Part shown: positions 34,050 to 45,001 of the stretch, one piece after another
Position numbering within the stretch: position 1 is the stretch's first letter
Layout of the letters: the number at the start of each line of letters is the position of its first letter
From: Ctenosaura bakeri
Taxonomy: Eukaryota > Chordata > Lepidosauria > Squamata > Iguanidae
Direction of reading: 5' to 3'
DNA length: 64,000 bases
Assembly: GCA_948474755.1 (NCBI GenBank)
Contig: CAOLHI010001249.1
Span: forward strand, 343,001-407,000
Program-made: the position numbers and the translations under genes
Notes under the pieces: model-generated
Seen by the model: only the letters and a program-made list of their open reading frames with translations
What the model was told of the DNA's origin: nothing
Databases searched by the model: none

Positions 34050-34960
34050 GTAGTACAACAATTAGTACAGGTATTGATATATTCTCAACATATATTACTA
34101 CTACAATATTGTTTAAACGTGCAATTTGACATCATGCTCAAACAGATTTGAGCTTGAGAAATTATAGTCGAACTGACAACTTTATCTGTTGGAGCAAGAA
34201 GAGGGTGGCCATTCTTCTTTAAAACTACCCCAACAACTCTAAAACTTTGTGAGATTCTGAGACCTAATGTCTTTAAGGAATGTGTAAATAAGAGAGGGAA
34301 AGAGATGAAGGACTAAAAGGACAAAGGACTAAAATAGCTCCACGATACAATAGACGAGCTTAAGAAACTGAAAGTAAAAGACAGAAAGGCAGTGTTCTCC
34401 TAAACTCATCATTACTAACTTACAGCTTACAACAAAATTAAAGTCTGCAATCAAGCTAACTAGCCCTCAAGTAAACATTATATCGGGAATGACGCTATTT
34501 CTTGAAACTATTTCTTCTTGATGTGTTCGGGTCTTCTTTGGTTTAATTGTGAGCGGTTGTGACAGAAACTGGTAAATGCCAATTCATGTATCTTTAAAAT
34601 TACTTTTGACCTGAGCAATTTAATTTGACTGGTGAGGAAGACTGGTCTCTAACTCTTCGGGCTCTCTTGAACTTTGATTTCTATTGGGAATCTAAGAATA
34701 CTACTCCCATTCTTTTGAATTACTATTTTGAGTTTTCATTGGTAGTTGCCTTTGGGGAAGCATCAAAGATATCTACACTAAAAGTAAATGAATTCTCATA
34801 TTAATGAACTTTCATGTGATGCCTGCCGAGTATGAAATGTGGTGATGAATTAATGCTTGTACTAATACTTATATTGAGCTAATGAATCTGGTGATAATGC
34901 AATTAATGAATTCATGAAATTTATGCTATGTTAATGAAATTTAGGAAACTGGTGTAAATG
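34050..34960. other. Non-coding spacer ending in TAATGAA-rich tract
   Basis: No gene is visible. From 34785 to 34962, TAATGAA-like strings recur at least seven times, right up to the DIRS copy B boundary. Confidence 0.5.
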
Positions 34961-34965
34961 AATTT

Positions 34966-35100
34966 TTTCTTCTTCGTGATCTCTGTGACTCCTACATATG
35001 GGTTGTCTGCACTTTCGCAGTGCAAACTATGGAAACTTCTAGAGCTTAGGCCTAGCATTTTGGCGGGAACTCTGCCCCCTTCCCTGAGGCTATATATTGG
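34966..35100 (+). repeat. Left terminal repeat of DIRS copy B
   Basis: TTCTTCGTGATCTCTGTGAC, TTTTGGCGGGAACTCTGCCC and CCCTGAGGCTATATATTGGC parallel copy A. The TATA box (TATATAT) falls at about 35089-35096. No inverted counterpart is seen at the right end. Confidence 0.8.
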
Positions 35101-35289
35101 CCTTGGTGCGGTTGCTGTTAGTTCCTTTTCTTCTGCCACATCTGCTGGCTACCGGAGCTTCTATCGAGCGTCCTTACTGATCTCTATCCAATACCAACGT
35201 TCTGGCTTCGTCTGACTTTGTCTTGACTCATGATCCACTTCTTATGTACGGCATCGACAGCGTTCTTCAAACGTTGTTGCCTCTGTAAC

Positions 35290-37019
35290 ATGAAGATCCT
35301 GGACTGTGACAGACACTCTAAGTGCCTTATCTGTCTCAGTGAAACTCACAATGTGGGAGCTTGTTCCGTTGCCAGGCCTTCACCCCTCTAACTAGAAAGA
35401 ACCACGAGGCTAGACTTCAGGCTCTCCTATAGGAGCAAACCCTGAAGTCCCCAATGACTCCATCGGCAACGGCGACTTTGGCCTCTGCAGACCCATCAAG
35501 CAGATCCGCGTCGCAGGGAGCATGCATGATGGATCCCTCAACATCAGCGTCCCAATGACCACCATCAAAAACTACATCCCAAAGTTCATTAAAGAAGTCT
35601 CAGGGCTCGAAGCATCCCTCTTGCAAATCGAAGCCCTCGACCCCGAGGCCATCTGAAGTGAATCCGCTGACACTGGGCCGCTCCTTGGACAGGGAGCTGG
35701 CTAAAGCCCGAAAAAGGAAGGAGAGAGATGAGTCCATCTCCCAGCCATCAATTCAACCTCTCACCATGGTGACCATCTCAGAGATGAATGCTCCACCGCC
35801 TGGGAATCGCTGCAACAGTGATCCTCCCCCCGAGCAGCCACGTTCAAGTCCCGAGCCCACTCTCACTCACCATCATTACACTCTCAACCCTCAGAGGGAG
35901 AGATTGTTGAGTGCACTCCAGCCCAAGAACTTCTCAGAGTACCGGGAGATGACACCCAAGTGGAGCTGATACCAGCCCATGAGGATTCACTGGGGATCCA
36001 CCCACCTACCCTGCCTCCACGGGAACATCTCTTGGCATGACAACTCGAGCCTGTCAGAGGTGGAGTACGCCCCTAGGTATCGACACAAATACTGGGAACA
36101 TTATGAAGAGGCAGCTTCTTGATGCCAACACAAATCCCCAACACTGCCCTTGTGGTCCTCACTGCTTCCAAAATGCTCTCACTAGATGATGGATAAGGCA
36201 CCTGTCCAACAACCACTCCCTATATTCCCCCAGCAGCTGACCATAGGGACACAACCTATTGCCAGAGCGCAAGCAGGATCTCGAGCAGGAACACCTGTTC
36301 GCTGATCATTATCCAGGTCTTCCTCCACAGACACGATAGGGCCCAGGGAAGATAAGCCTCCAGAACTAGCGTCTCCCAGGGAGAACCGATCTTGCCCTCA
36401 AGCGATGTCAGGGCGTTCTCTGATCTAGTCTCGAGAATGGCAAAGAACTTGAATTTTACCACTGAAGCGTCTAAAGAAATGATAGATGATCCAGTCTACC
36501 GCCAGCCTCAACAGCAATCTCCGACGGTTGCAGCCATTCCACTCCTCCTGTGCCTGCTGCACATCTTCAAGAAGCCTTGGTCAGTGCCCTCTTCCACTCC
36601 AGCCACTGCAAAAAGACTGGAGTCCCTCTATAAGGTGATCGATACTGATGAGTCTTGGCTACAGAATCATCCCTAGGCCAACTCAATCACCGTCAATGCA
36701 GCACAGACCAAAACCTCCCAAGTGCTGCATGACAAGGAAGGGAAAAAGTTCGATGCGGTAGACTGTAAAAAGTACACCAGTGCGGCCCAGATCTTCAAGA
36801 TGGCTAACTATTTAGCCTGGATACGACCAATGACTTTGGGACAAGACTAGAGTTTTTGTCACCAGACTCCCAGATGAAGAACGTTGTATGGCTGACACAT
36901 TCCTGACTGAGGCTTGATGGCTCACCAATCAACAGATAACTACAACAAGGCATGTAATGGACTGTGCTTCCAAGGCCTTTGCCTCTGCGGTATCGCTTTG
37001 CCGCCACTCATGGCTCTAA
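35290..37019 (+). pseudogene. DIRS gag-like gene remnant, copy B
   Basis: Starts at an ATG (35290) 33 bases before a zinc knuckle C-x2-C-x4-H-x4-C encoded at 35323-35364 (C-L-I-C-L-S-E-T-H-N-V-G-A-C). Downstream, an R/K/E-rich section at 35658-35760, then F-S-D-L-V-S-R-M-A-K-N-L and Y-K-V-I-D-T-D-E-S-W-L (36410-36670), a section with V-N-A-A-Q-T-K, and a last part with C-R-H-S-W-L are all found in DIRS gag proteins of vertebrates, as I remember them. Several stops and frame changes interrupt it. The same knuckle in both copies argues for selection on it while the family was active. Confidence 0.75.
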
Positions 37020-38090
37020 TCCTCTGGACTTAAAGGATGCTTATTTTCATATCGCTATCCCCCAGAACACAAGAGGTTACTTGCCTTCACCATGGGCAAG
37101 AGGGCATTCAGATTTCAGGTGCTCCAATTCAGTTTGAACACAGCCCCAAGGGTGTTCACAAAATGCATGTCAGTGGTGTTGGTGGTGGTAGCTCTCCAGA
37201 AGCACAGGATCATTGCGTTTCCCTGCACAGATGACTGGCTAGTTGTCTCCCACTCCAGATCACATCTTCATTGAGACATAGACATGACACTCCATCTTTT
37301 CAAAATACTGGGCCTCACAGTCAACCTGACGAAATCCCATCTCGAGCCTGTTCAACACATGCAGTTCATCAGGGCAGTCCTGGATTCAACGTGTGAACTT
37401 GTCTTTCCACCAGCAGAACGGGTCCTCCAACTATCCAAATTGATATCAAAGTTACAGAGAAATCGACGGACACGTGCTCGTTCAATCCAGGTGCTTCTGG
37501 CCTTATGGCGTCAACAACAGCAGTCATCCCTTTGTCCAGACTTCACATGAAATCACTTCAAAATTGGTTCCTGTCAGTCTTTGACCCCGTAGTTGATGAT
37601 CTATATCGACTTCTCTCGATACTGAGGAATATTCTTCGATCCCTCAACTGGTGGAGGAACAAGAGGAACGTGTGGGTGGACATCCCTTTCCACCTTCCGG
37701 ACCCCACGATCTCGATCACAATGCATCCTGGATCGGATGGGGTGCCCACACTCAACATCTCACAGTTCAAGGTCAATGGTCGAGGTCGGTACAGACACTC
37801 CATATCAACATTTTGGAACTTCTGGAGGTCACCAAGGCACTCAGGGCCTTCGAGGACATTGTCTTGGGACAGAAAGTTCAGATCCTGATGGACAATACCA
37901 CAGTTGTGTACTATATCAACAAGCAAGGGGGTATGCAATCAAAAACTCTCTTGGATCTGACACTCAAACTGTGGACCTGATGCCTTCCTTGCAGAATCTA
38001 CCTAGTGGCTCTCCACTTGCCAGGAATCCAAAACATGATGGCGGACCAGCTCAGCCAAACGCTGATGATCTCCCACGAATGGAGAGTCAA
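37020..38090 (+). pseudogene. DIRS reverse transcriptase and RNase H remnant, copy B
   Basis: RT: D-L-K-D-A-Y-F-H-I is the start of the palm at 37024, F-R-F-Q-V-L-Q-F-S follows, and the catalytic box is C-T-D-D-W-L at about 37226-37243, where Y-x-D-D is expected, so the tyrosine appears changed. Then L-G-L-T-V-N-L-T-K-S and F-I-R-A-V-L-D-S-T. RNase H: G-W-G-A-H at about 37737, H-I-N-I-L-E-L and M-D-N-T-T-V-V-Y-Y-I-N-K-Q-G-G to 37935, typical of DIRS; the first catalytic aspartate seems replaced by asparagine. The RT fingers are missing at the 5' side. Frames shift between about 37100 and 37700. Confidence 0.85.
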
Positions 38091-39490
38091 CGAGTCAGTT
38101 CTCGAGGGGGTCTTTGCAGCATGGACAACCCCGAGTGTCGATCTGTTCACCTCAATGAACAATACTCATTTTCTCCTGTTCTAGAGGAGGAGAGGAAATA
38201 GGCTCCCTGGGAGACGTGTTCCTCTTCAGTTCCTCTTCAGTCTGGTCCAGTACTCTACATCTTTCCTCCAATCTCTTTGATCATGAAAGTGCTGGAGAAA
38301 GTCCAGCAGGACACTGCATCGGCTATTGTCATCACCCCATGGTGGCCACACCAGCCTTGGTTCTCCCCACTACTGCTGTTGTCAAGGTCTTGGTATCAGT
38401 GGCTTCCACCCAGACCAGATCTCCTAACCTTAGACAACGGTTCAGTGCATCACCCAGATGTATTCCACCTGAAGTTGACAGCATGGAACCTCCTTCATTG
38501 ACTTCTCTACCTCCTACTGTGTGGCGCTTTATCGAGGCAGCACACAAACCATCGACAGTTCAGGCCTATTCATACAAGCTCTTGAGATTTGAAGAGTTCC
38601 TACAGCGTCAACAGCTCGAGATCGACCGCTTTGATACAGTGCATGTCCTGGAATTTCTCTCTTCACTGGTGGAGCAAGGTCTCTCCCTCTCGTTGGTCAA
38701 ATGCTATTTGTCAGGGATATTTTCATACCTACAGCGCAGAGGCCGACCTTCCTGTTTCAGAGACCCCTTGGTGTGGGCTTACCTCAAGGGGTACAAACAT
38801 CTTCACCCTCCAGTGACTCTGCGGGTCCCAGGTGGAACCTTTCACTGGTTCTTTCTCAACTTTTGAAACAACACTTTGAGCCCATGGCTACCTGTGACCT
38901 TCATTTGTTTTCCTGGAAAACGGCATTCTTGATTGCCATTTCTTCTGCATGAAGAGTGAGTGAACTTTGTGCCTTGAGAGTTAATAAGCCATATACTCAT
39001 TTTCACCGGAACAAGGTAGTTCTACAACCAAACATTGCCTTTTTGCCAAAGGTGGTTTCAGCGTTTCACCTGAACCAGGACATTGTTCTCCCAGCGTTCT
39101 TCCAGAACCCAATTTTGGACTTAGAACTCTCCCTGCATGCATTAGATGTTTGCAGGGCTCTGGCCTTTTATACACAGTGCACTGCTGAGTTTCGCAAGTC
39201 CCAGAGACTCTTCCTTTGCTACTCCTCCAGGTGGAAGGGGTTGCTAGTTTCCTCACAAAGACTGTCCAAATGGGTGCATCGGTCATCCGGCTGGCATATG
39301 AACTAGTGGGGACTGATCCTCCTGCCCAGATCAGGAGCCATGTGACCAGAGCCCCTTCCACCTCTGCAGCCTTCCTTAAGGGCGTGCCATTGCAGGAAAT
39401 TTGCAAGGCGGCCATTTGGTCACAGCCCATGACCTTTGTGTCCCACTACAGAGTGGATCAGTGTTCAGCTGCTGACACTGCTTTTGAGAG
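38090..39490 (+). pseudogene. DIRS tyrosine recombinase remnant, copy B
   Basis: A linker with P-S-V-D-L-F-T-S, P-W-W-P-H-Q-P-W-F and L-T-L-D-N-G leads into an N-terminal core-binding domain (V-W-R-F-I-E-A-A-H-K-P-S-T-V-Q-A-Y and later L-S-S-L-V-E-Q-G-L-S at 38510-38700). Catalytic domain: R-V-S-E-L (about 38953) keeps the first arginine, S-H-V-T-R (about 39339) the H-x-x-R box, A-I-W-S-Q (about 39414) the H/W position and H-Y-R-V-D (about 39447) the tyrosine. All catalytic residues are thus readable, but the frame shifts near 38820 and 39285 and a TGA stands at 38950-38952. Confidence 0.85.
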
Positions 39491-39689
39491 GCTGTATTGT
39501 TTTCTTCTGTGCACTGATGTGATCTATGGTATGCATTCTGTGGTTCTTGTTGTTCACATGTTCTACTGACCTTTCTATGTATTTCTTAATATATTTGATT
39601 TCTACATTTTGCCTAGCACTTTTTTGGTGGGCCTCATCATTTGGTGTTGTGGGGACTGCTGCACATGGCACTCCCTCCTCCTGGCTCAG

Positions 39690-40130
39690 CTCTGTATGTT
39701 AACAACTCTGAATACAAATTGGATTGTGGAATATGGGAAAAAGTTACAGGTATTGAACAAGACAGTTTGAGGAATTAGAGACACAGGGTCTCAAATCCGT
39801 ATATTTCAACCACATCTAATTCCTACGGTAAGGTAAGGTTCCTAAGGAATTCCTAAGGAATTTCTAACAAGTATTACTTATGAGAATTCTCAGCCAGAGA
39901 ACTCTGAATAGGCCAGTTGCTATGGAGATGAGGCCTAGCAGCAAGGAGGAGGCCAGCGTGTTCCCTCAGGAAACAAACCTCTGTATGCTAATAACTCTGA
40001 ATACAGATTAGATTGGGGAATATGGGGAAAAGTTACAGGTACTGGATAAGACAATTTGGGGAATTAAACACACAGGATATCAAATCTTTTTAACAAGTAT
40101 TACCTACGAGAAAATAAAATCCCAGGCAAT
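39690..40130. repeat. Direct repeat, two copies, 289 bp apart
   Basis: CTCTGTATGTTAACAACTCT starts copy 1 at 39690 and CTCTGTATGCTAATAACTCT starts copy 2 at 39979. Both continue with GGAATATGGGAAAAAGTTAC-like text, a GACA(G/A)TTTG(A/G)GGAATTA part, CACAGG and AACAAGTATTAC. Copy 1 has about 75 extra bases (39795-39865), including a short CTAAGGAATT duplication. Afterwards the copies diverge; copy 1 has AGAATTCTCAGCCAGAGA, a string also present in the long Harbinger-like palindromes. Nature unknown. Confidence 0.8.
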
Positions 40131-40189
40131 GTTGGGTAAATACGTAGTATCCAGTGCAGCCATGAATTGAGGGTTTCTAGGATATGGTG

Positions 40190-41100
40190 CTAGTGTGATC
40201 CTCTCTGCCGCCTATATCAACCTCTGTTTCTCCCCCATTTCAGCTGTTTTCTCACTGTGTCTTTGGCAGAACTACTATGTTGGAGATTATTCTTTGGATC
40301 TAGCATGTTTGGTCAATGTATGGTGATATCATATCTGGCATTATTGCAGCATAGAAGGGATCCAGATTTCATCTTATTTAGGAGAGGTTCATGCCCTTAG
40401 GAACCATACTGGAGCATTTCTAGCTGCTAACTATTTATTTCGACCCCAGCTCATTTCCAAAAACTTACACAGCATCTGTCTCAGTCCAGACTCCTCCAGC
40501 ATTGCTTGCTTGCTTGTGAAAATTGTCTGTTTATTTATCTCTTCTGTTTCCTGTTCTATTATTCCAACCCTCTGCTTCCTGGTGCCATCAAACAGTTGCT
40601 AATGTTTGAAAAGAATGCTAATTATTTAAGCAAAACTGGGTACAGCTGTCTCAGTGCTAGTATGCATGAATTCTCCAGTGTCAGTGAGGCAATTAATAAG
40701 GATACAAGCAATGTGTAATCCAGGGAACTCAGATATTTTTACTATGTAAGCTGAACAAGTCCTACTTACAGAGAACCTGTGTGCAGATAAGCTTACTTAT
40801 TGTCTTCCTGCCTGGACATTTTCTGGGGAGTAGACATTAAGCTATGGCTCTAGATATTATGGATCCATTGGTAAGTATATCCCAATAACAAGAAATTGAG
40901 ATCACCCTCTGACAGAAGCCTGAATTCAACAAAAATGTTCGGGAACATTTAATCATTTTCCTCCTGTGACACATAAACATCTCCTATAATATTTTATGGT
41001 GCATGTAAAATACAATTTTATATAAACTCCTTTAATTGCATGTTAGTGAATTGGGGCATAACCATTTCTCCCTCCAAAACTGTGCATGCTGAGTATGGCA
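40190..41100. other. Non-coding spacer
   Basis: No gene or repeat recognised. CTTGCTTGCTTG short repeat at 40505-40516. Confidence 0.55.
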
Positions 41101-41106
41101 GTGTAT

Positions 41107-41640
41107 TTTTTTATTACTCATAATTTTATAAACATGCAAACAACTCCAACAAAATAACAAAAAGTAAAAGAACCACATAGAAAAAAGACAAAAGAAAAAA
41201 AGGAAGAAGAAGGAATCTTAAAGTAAATCACTACACACAAAAACCGCACACCTCTCTCCCTCCCCACCCATGACTTCCCATGCTTCTTGACATCAGTTGT
41301 TATAACAAGGACCAGTATATCTTCCCTCTTCAATAGTTTCCTCTTGTAAATAATTACATATCTCTGAATCATCAGAGATAAATGTATACTATTTATCAAA
41401 TCCTAAGCCTAGAGTATCACCAAATATTTCCTTTGTATATAATATATAAGGGCACCAAGTTTTTAAATAGAATTATATGGAGTTCCCTTTCAACCAACAC
41501 GTCAGTTATCTATTTTAGCTGACTCCATCATTTTCTCTAATCATTCTTGCATCAGTGGAATAGTTCTCTGCTGCCAGTATTTTACAAATATTGTTCAGGT
41601 AATGTACATGGGGTTTTGTGTGAATTTTAGTCAACAGAAA
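41107..41640 (-). mobile_element. Possible LINE 3' region, minus strand
   Basis: TTTTTTTATTACTCATAATT is followed by A-rich strings (minus-strand T-rich) and a C-rich CTCTCCCTCCCCACCC, an arrangement I associate with antisense LINE 3' untranslated regions. No ORF2 text is readable. Low confidence. Confidence 0.3.
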
Positions 41641-42199
41641 AGTAAATTGGATAAAATAAAACAAAGTATTAAATGTGAAATATTTATAGTAACAGTATAA
41701 ATTAAAATATAATAGTTATGAGTTATATGTCACCCAAATTTGCAATTGCTGCCCCACAGAAAATGGCTACCTTCAATGAGTAGGTTGGATTGAAAGATTA
41801 CATGTTAAGAGAAGACCCCACTTATTAGTTTTAACTTTGGGCCATCAAACAGAAATCTGCTCGTTGTCTTTGACAAAATATGTCAGTTCTGCCTCCGATG
41901 GTATCAGATGTGTGCTTCATGTCCAGTGATCTTCTACGAGCCCACATATCCATGGATTCAAAGTTTATCTAGTTCAGTGGCCCTTAGCTTTTCCTTTGTT
42001 TAAATGTGTCTTTAAATATCTTTTGTCACAGTGGACCCTCAAGACTTAACTCAAAATTTAAAACCCTAAAGTTCATCAAATATTTATTTAAAATTGCCAC
42101 CAAGGGTCTTTAAACTGAGAGAGAAGGGAGAAATAAGTAAATGCACAGTTCCCTCAGAGTGCTGGGGAGAAAGGGAAGACTTTTTTCCTGCTTCTTCTA

Positions 42200-42376
42200 T
42201 CATTTCCGTGCTACACTCTTATAGCGCGATTATTCCACTTTCAACATCCTATGGAATCCTGGGGTTTTCAGTCTCAGGAGAAGCCGGCTGGCCCCCTCCC
42301 TAAACTGCAAACCCCAGGATTCCATAGGATGTTGAAAGTGGAATAATCACGCTATAAGAGTGTAGTGCAGAAATGG
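42200..42376. mobile_element. Harbinger-like palindromic MITE, copy 2
   Basis: CATTTCCGTGCTACACTCTT to the left is mirrored by AAGAGTGTAGTGCAGAAATG to the right. It shares the TATAGCG(C)GATTATTCC variant with copies 1 and 5. Centre GAGAAGCCGGCTGGCCCCCT. The flanks are too changed to call a target duplication. Confidence 0.85.
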
Positions 42377-42379
42377 CTT

Positions 42380-43735
42380 TCCTTCCAGTTTACAACCGGA
42401 GTGGATTGAACAGCAATGTACAGGCCCAGCCAACTTGTCTGCCTGCCTGCACCTTGGTTCCTGTGAGGAGCAGGAGGAGACAGGCTGGACAGCTTTGAGG
42501 ACCCCCTGTGAGGACATTGCAGCTCCCCAGAGGGCCATAGACCTCAGGTTAAGAACCACTGATCTAGCTGATTTCCAGAAAAGCAGCAAACAAACAAGAA
42601 CTCCCTGAGCTTCTCCATGTGTTAAGAATCTCCTGGATAGATTGCTTCTACTAGAAAAGGAACAGAAACTATGCGCTGCAATGAGGGAAATGAAGAAAGG
42701 AGGGGATGCTATATAAATAAGTCCTTCATCAGAAGTAGGACAGAGTGCTTTCAATAATAAATACTACAGGGGGAGTAATAACAGTTGCAGAAGACCTCTC
42801 TCACACTGTGAGATTCTGTATTGTGTGACTGCCAACCAAACCTGTGGGCTGATTTCTTTTGCAAGAGTTGGGAATAGACCCCTTTGTATCATCCAGTATC
42901 TAGTTGTTTGATGCGATTGTTCATTAGCTTTGTTCTGCTTTCTGGTTCACTCAAAGGAAACATGAGTATCTTGGTAAAATTGGCATGTTCTGCTGATGCA
43001 AAAATGCCCAGTTAAATGCTGACCATGGGCCATAGCATCCCATTTCTGTGTTCTTTAAAAATCCCACAATATTATCACTGTGCCTAGAAACGAGGAAGCC
43101 GTGAGCCTCCCGAAGAGGACATGAAGAACTCTCACAAGCCCTTCATGTTCTCCCTGCTTTGAGTCATGTCTTTCAAACACTGCATCTGATTTGAAACACT
43201 TTCATCTGTGTGCAGGATATCGGAACTGACAATGCTCTGTTGCTGTTGACTTGGGTGCAGATCAAATGCTGACTCTGCATAGAGCGGTGCTTTGTCAGTG
43301 GGAAGTTTAAGCCACATTGTGATTGGCTGTCAGGGCTTAATAAATTATTCAACAAAGAACAGTCTCTATATGTGCCTCTCTCTCTTGCTCTCTGTGTCTC
43401 CCTTCCTCTCCCTCTCCACACGCACAGGTGGGAAAAAAGGCACTGTACTGATCCCATTAGTAGTTATGCATGAAAGTAGTCTGTTTCCAGTTCAGTTGTT
43501 TGTCTCAGGAAAATATGGTTCATTTGCAGTGAAATTATTACTCAAGTGGATTCAAGTCATGTCCTTTTTTCTGATAAAATGATAAAGTTTCTCTTTGCTT
43601 GTATTTGCTGGGAGGATTGCTTGTGGAGATATGTTCTTTAATAGCCAGAAAGATGAAGTATTTCTTAATTGTCCTTAAGCTTTTTTAGTGGCCTAATTTA
43701 AAACCCAAATATAGTGATCTGTCATGTGAACTGTG
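42380..43735. other. Non-coding spacer
   Basis: A 135-codon minus frame at 42347-42754 starts inside the MITE and shows no domain. No other feature is recognised. Confidence 0.5.
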
Positions 43736-43739
43736 GCAT

Positions 43740-44132
43740 AGAGGCCTTTTCTGAAGCACCTTTCCACCCTGCCATGGGGACGGAGAAGGACGGGACCACA
43801 ACAATGTTTCTGCATGACATTGTCGCAATCCTGTCCTCCTTTTTTCCCCAGGTGGTGTGATCATGGATTAAGTCATTGACAGGTTTTCCCTGTCAATGAC
43901 CTGTGATCACCCCACCATCCCACACTTACCTGTCCTGCAGAAAGGCAGGAAGCGCAATGGCAGAGCTTCCTGCCCCAACACAGCCTGGGAAAGTACTTGG
44001 CTGTGCTGTGGAAGGAAGCAGCGTATCTATCGTGCTCCCTTCAGCAGAGAGCCAGTCCCGTGCAGAGGGGAGCACTGCCATTTCGCCATAGAGCCACTGC
44101 CGGGATCCCCACCAGACACTGCCACAAGAAGA
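43740..44132 (+). repeat. Unnamed dispersed repeat, copy 2, with two hairpins
   Basis: This is the relative of 3590-3945. Hairpin 1: 43787-43806 and 43818-43837 are inverted with mismatches that are mostly C/T or G/A changes; the loop is TTCTGCATGA. Hairpin 2: GTCATTGACAGG (43872-43883) and CCTGTCAATGAC (43889-43900), perfect. The rest (GCTTCCTGCCCCAACACAGC, GAGGGGAGCACTGCC) parallels copy 1. Frames of 62-79 codons here are unlikely to be genes. Confidence 0.65.
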
Positions 44133-44400
44133 TAAGCTGCGGGAAGAGCCAAAGATGTGCCTTGACTTGTGTTGCCTTATACAATGGCTAGAATATGGTC
44201 AATTGATTCCTAGTGTATATGTGACAGACCAGCGAAGACCGCAAGAGGGTAAGTATATTACCTTCTTCACTTACTTTAATATTTTATATATTATGCTTAT
44301 ATAGTTGAGTCCATCACCTGCAACAAAACATTGCCATTTGGGGTGCTCTTGTTCAAGAGGGAGGGGCTCCAGTGAGATGGAGGAGGATTTTTTTAAAAAA

Positions 44401-44431
44401 GTGGCATGGAAGTGTCTCACTTCCATGCCAC
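44401..44431 (+). other. Perfect 14 bp hairpin
   Basis: GTGGCATGGAAGTG, loop TCT, CACTTCCATGCCAC. It stands 8 bases before the hammerhead-like box and after a T/A-rich string. It may be part of the Penelope remnant or of another mobile element. Confidence 0.85.
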
Positions 44432-44433
44432 CA

Positions 44434-44570
44434 GATCCTCTGAAGATGCCAGCAACAGATGCAAGTGAAATGTCAGGAGAAAATACTAATAGAACACAGC
44501 CTCAGAGCCCAAAAAAACCCACAACAGCCTATGGATTCTGGCCATGAAAGCCTTTGACTTTACAAAAAAC
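44434..44570 (+). ncRNA. Penelope-associated small hammerhead-like ribozyme remnant and 3' tail
   Basis: TCCT CTGAAGA (44436-44446) and GAAATGTC AGGA (44467-44478) follow the hammerhead order: stem I strand, CUGANGA, stem II, GAAA, two-pair stem III without loop, GUC cleavage site, other stem I strand. TCCT and AGGA pair as stem I. Stem II (GCC against AGT) is worn. The following text (ACACAGCCTCAGAGCCC, AAACCCACAACAGCCTATGG, GCCATGAAAGCCTTTGAC) is a very common reptile repeat end. Hammerhead variants lacking a stem III loop are known to accompany Penelope-like elements and to act as dimers. This copy is probably not active. Confidence 0.6.
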
Positions 44571-44579
44571 CATAGAGTT

Positions 44580-45000
44580 CATTGGTGACTGTTGGGAACA
44601 GACTGATGACTGTTGTGAGAGTCTGAGAGGAGTTTATGAGTTCTAGGTGTCTGAGTGGATTTAAGGAAAAGGTTCTGACATAACTTAATTTGAACAGTGT
44701 TTATTGTTTGGAACTAAGAACTGTAACTTGAGAGCAGTCATTCTGTCTGCTATTAAATAAGGTTACACTGTTTGTTATTTTGTAAATCTGACTCTGGACA
44801 GCATCATTTACCCTGAACAAGGGTGAATCATGTTTACCATAAAGAAAGCAAATCTAACACACACACTAAGCCACAGTGAGGTCACCTGATGGCCTGGGAC
44901 ACCAAATCCAAGGAGGGGTTTTAAAATGAGACCAAAGGACAAGTTGGTTTACAAGGCAAGGAACTGCAAGACTAGCCTGAGAAGGAAATTTGTCACACGT
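44580..45000. other. Non-coding spacer
   Basis: No recognised feature. Confidence 0.5.
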
Positions 45001-45001
45001 G

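Larger units (their letters stand above)
34966..39687 (+). mobile_element. DIRS-like retrotransposon, copy B (3' terminus missing, internal deletion)
   Basis: The left end matches the left terminal repeat of copy A. Then follow a gag remnant, a reverse transcriptase and RNase H remnant, and a tyrosine recombinase, all on the plus strand. The internal complementary region and the right terminal repeat found in copy A are not seen; recognisable element sequence fades at about 39560-39690, where a direct repeat begins. At about 37019 the gag text joins directly to the RT motif L-K-D-A-Y-F-H-I, so the gag C-terminus and the RT N-terminus are deleted. Length about 4.7 kb. It is clearly the longer of the two copies but also inactive. 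Confidence 0.85.

Noticed and set aside
42347..42754. 135-codon minus-strand gene
   Set aside because: Begins in a palindromic MITE, has no domain, and adjoining frames on both strands are equally long by chance.
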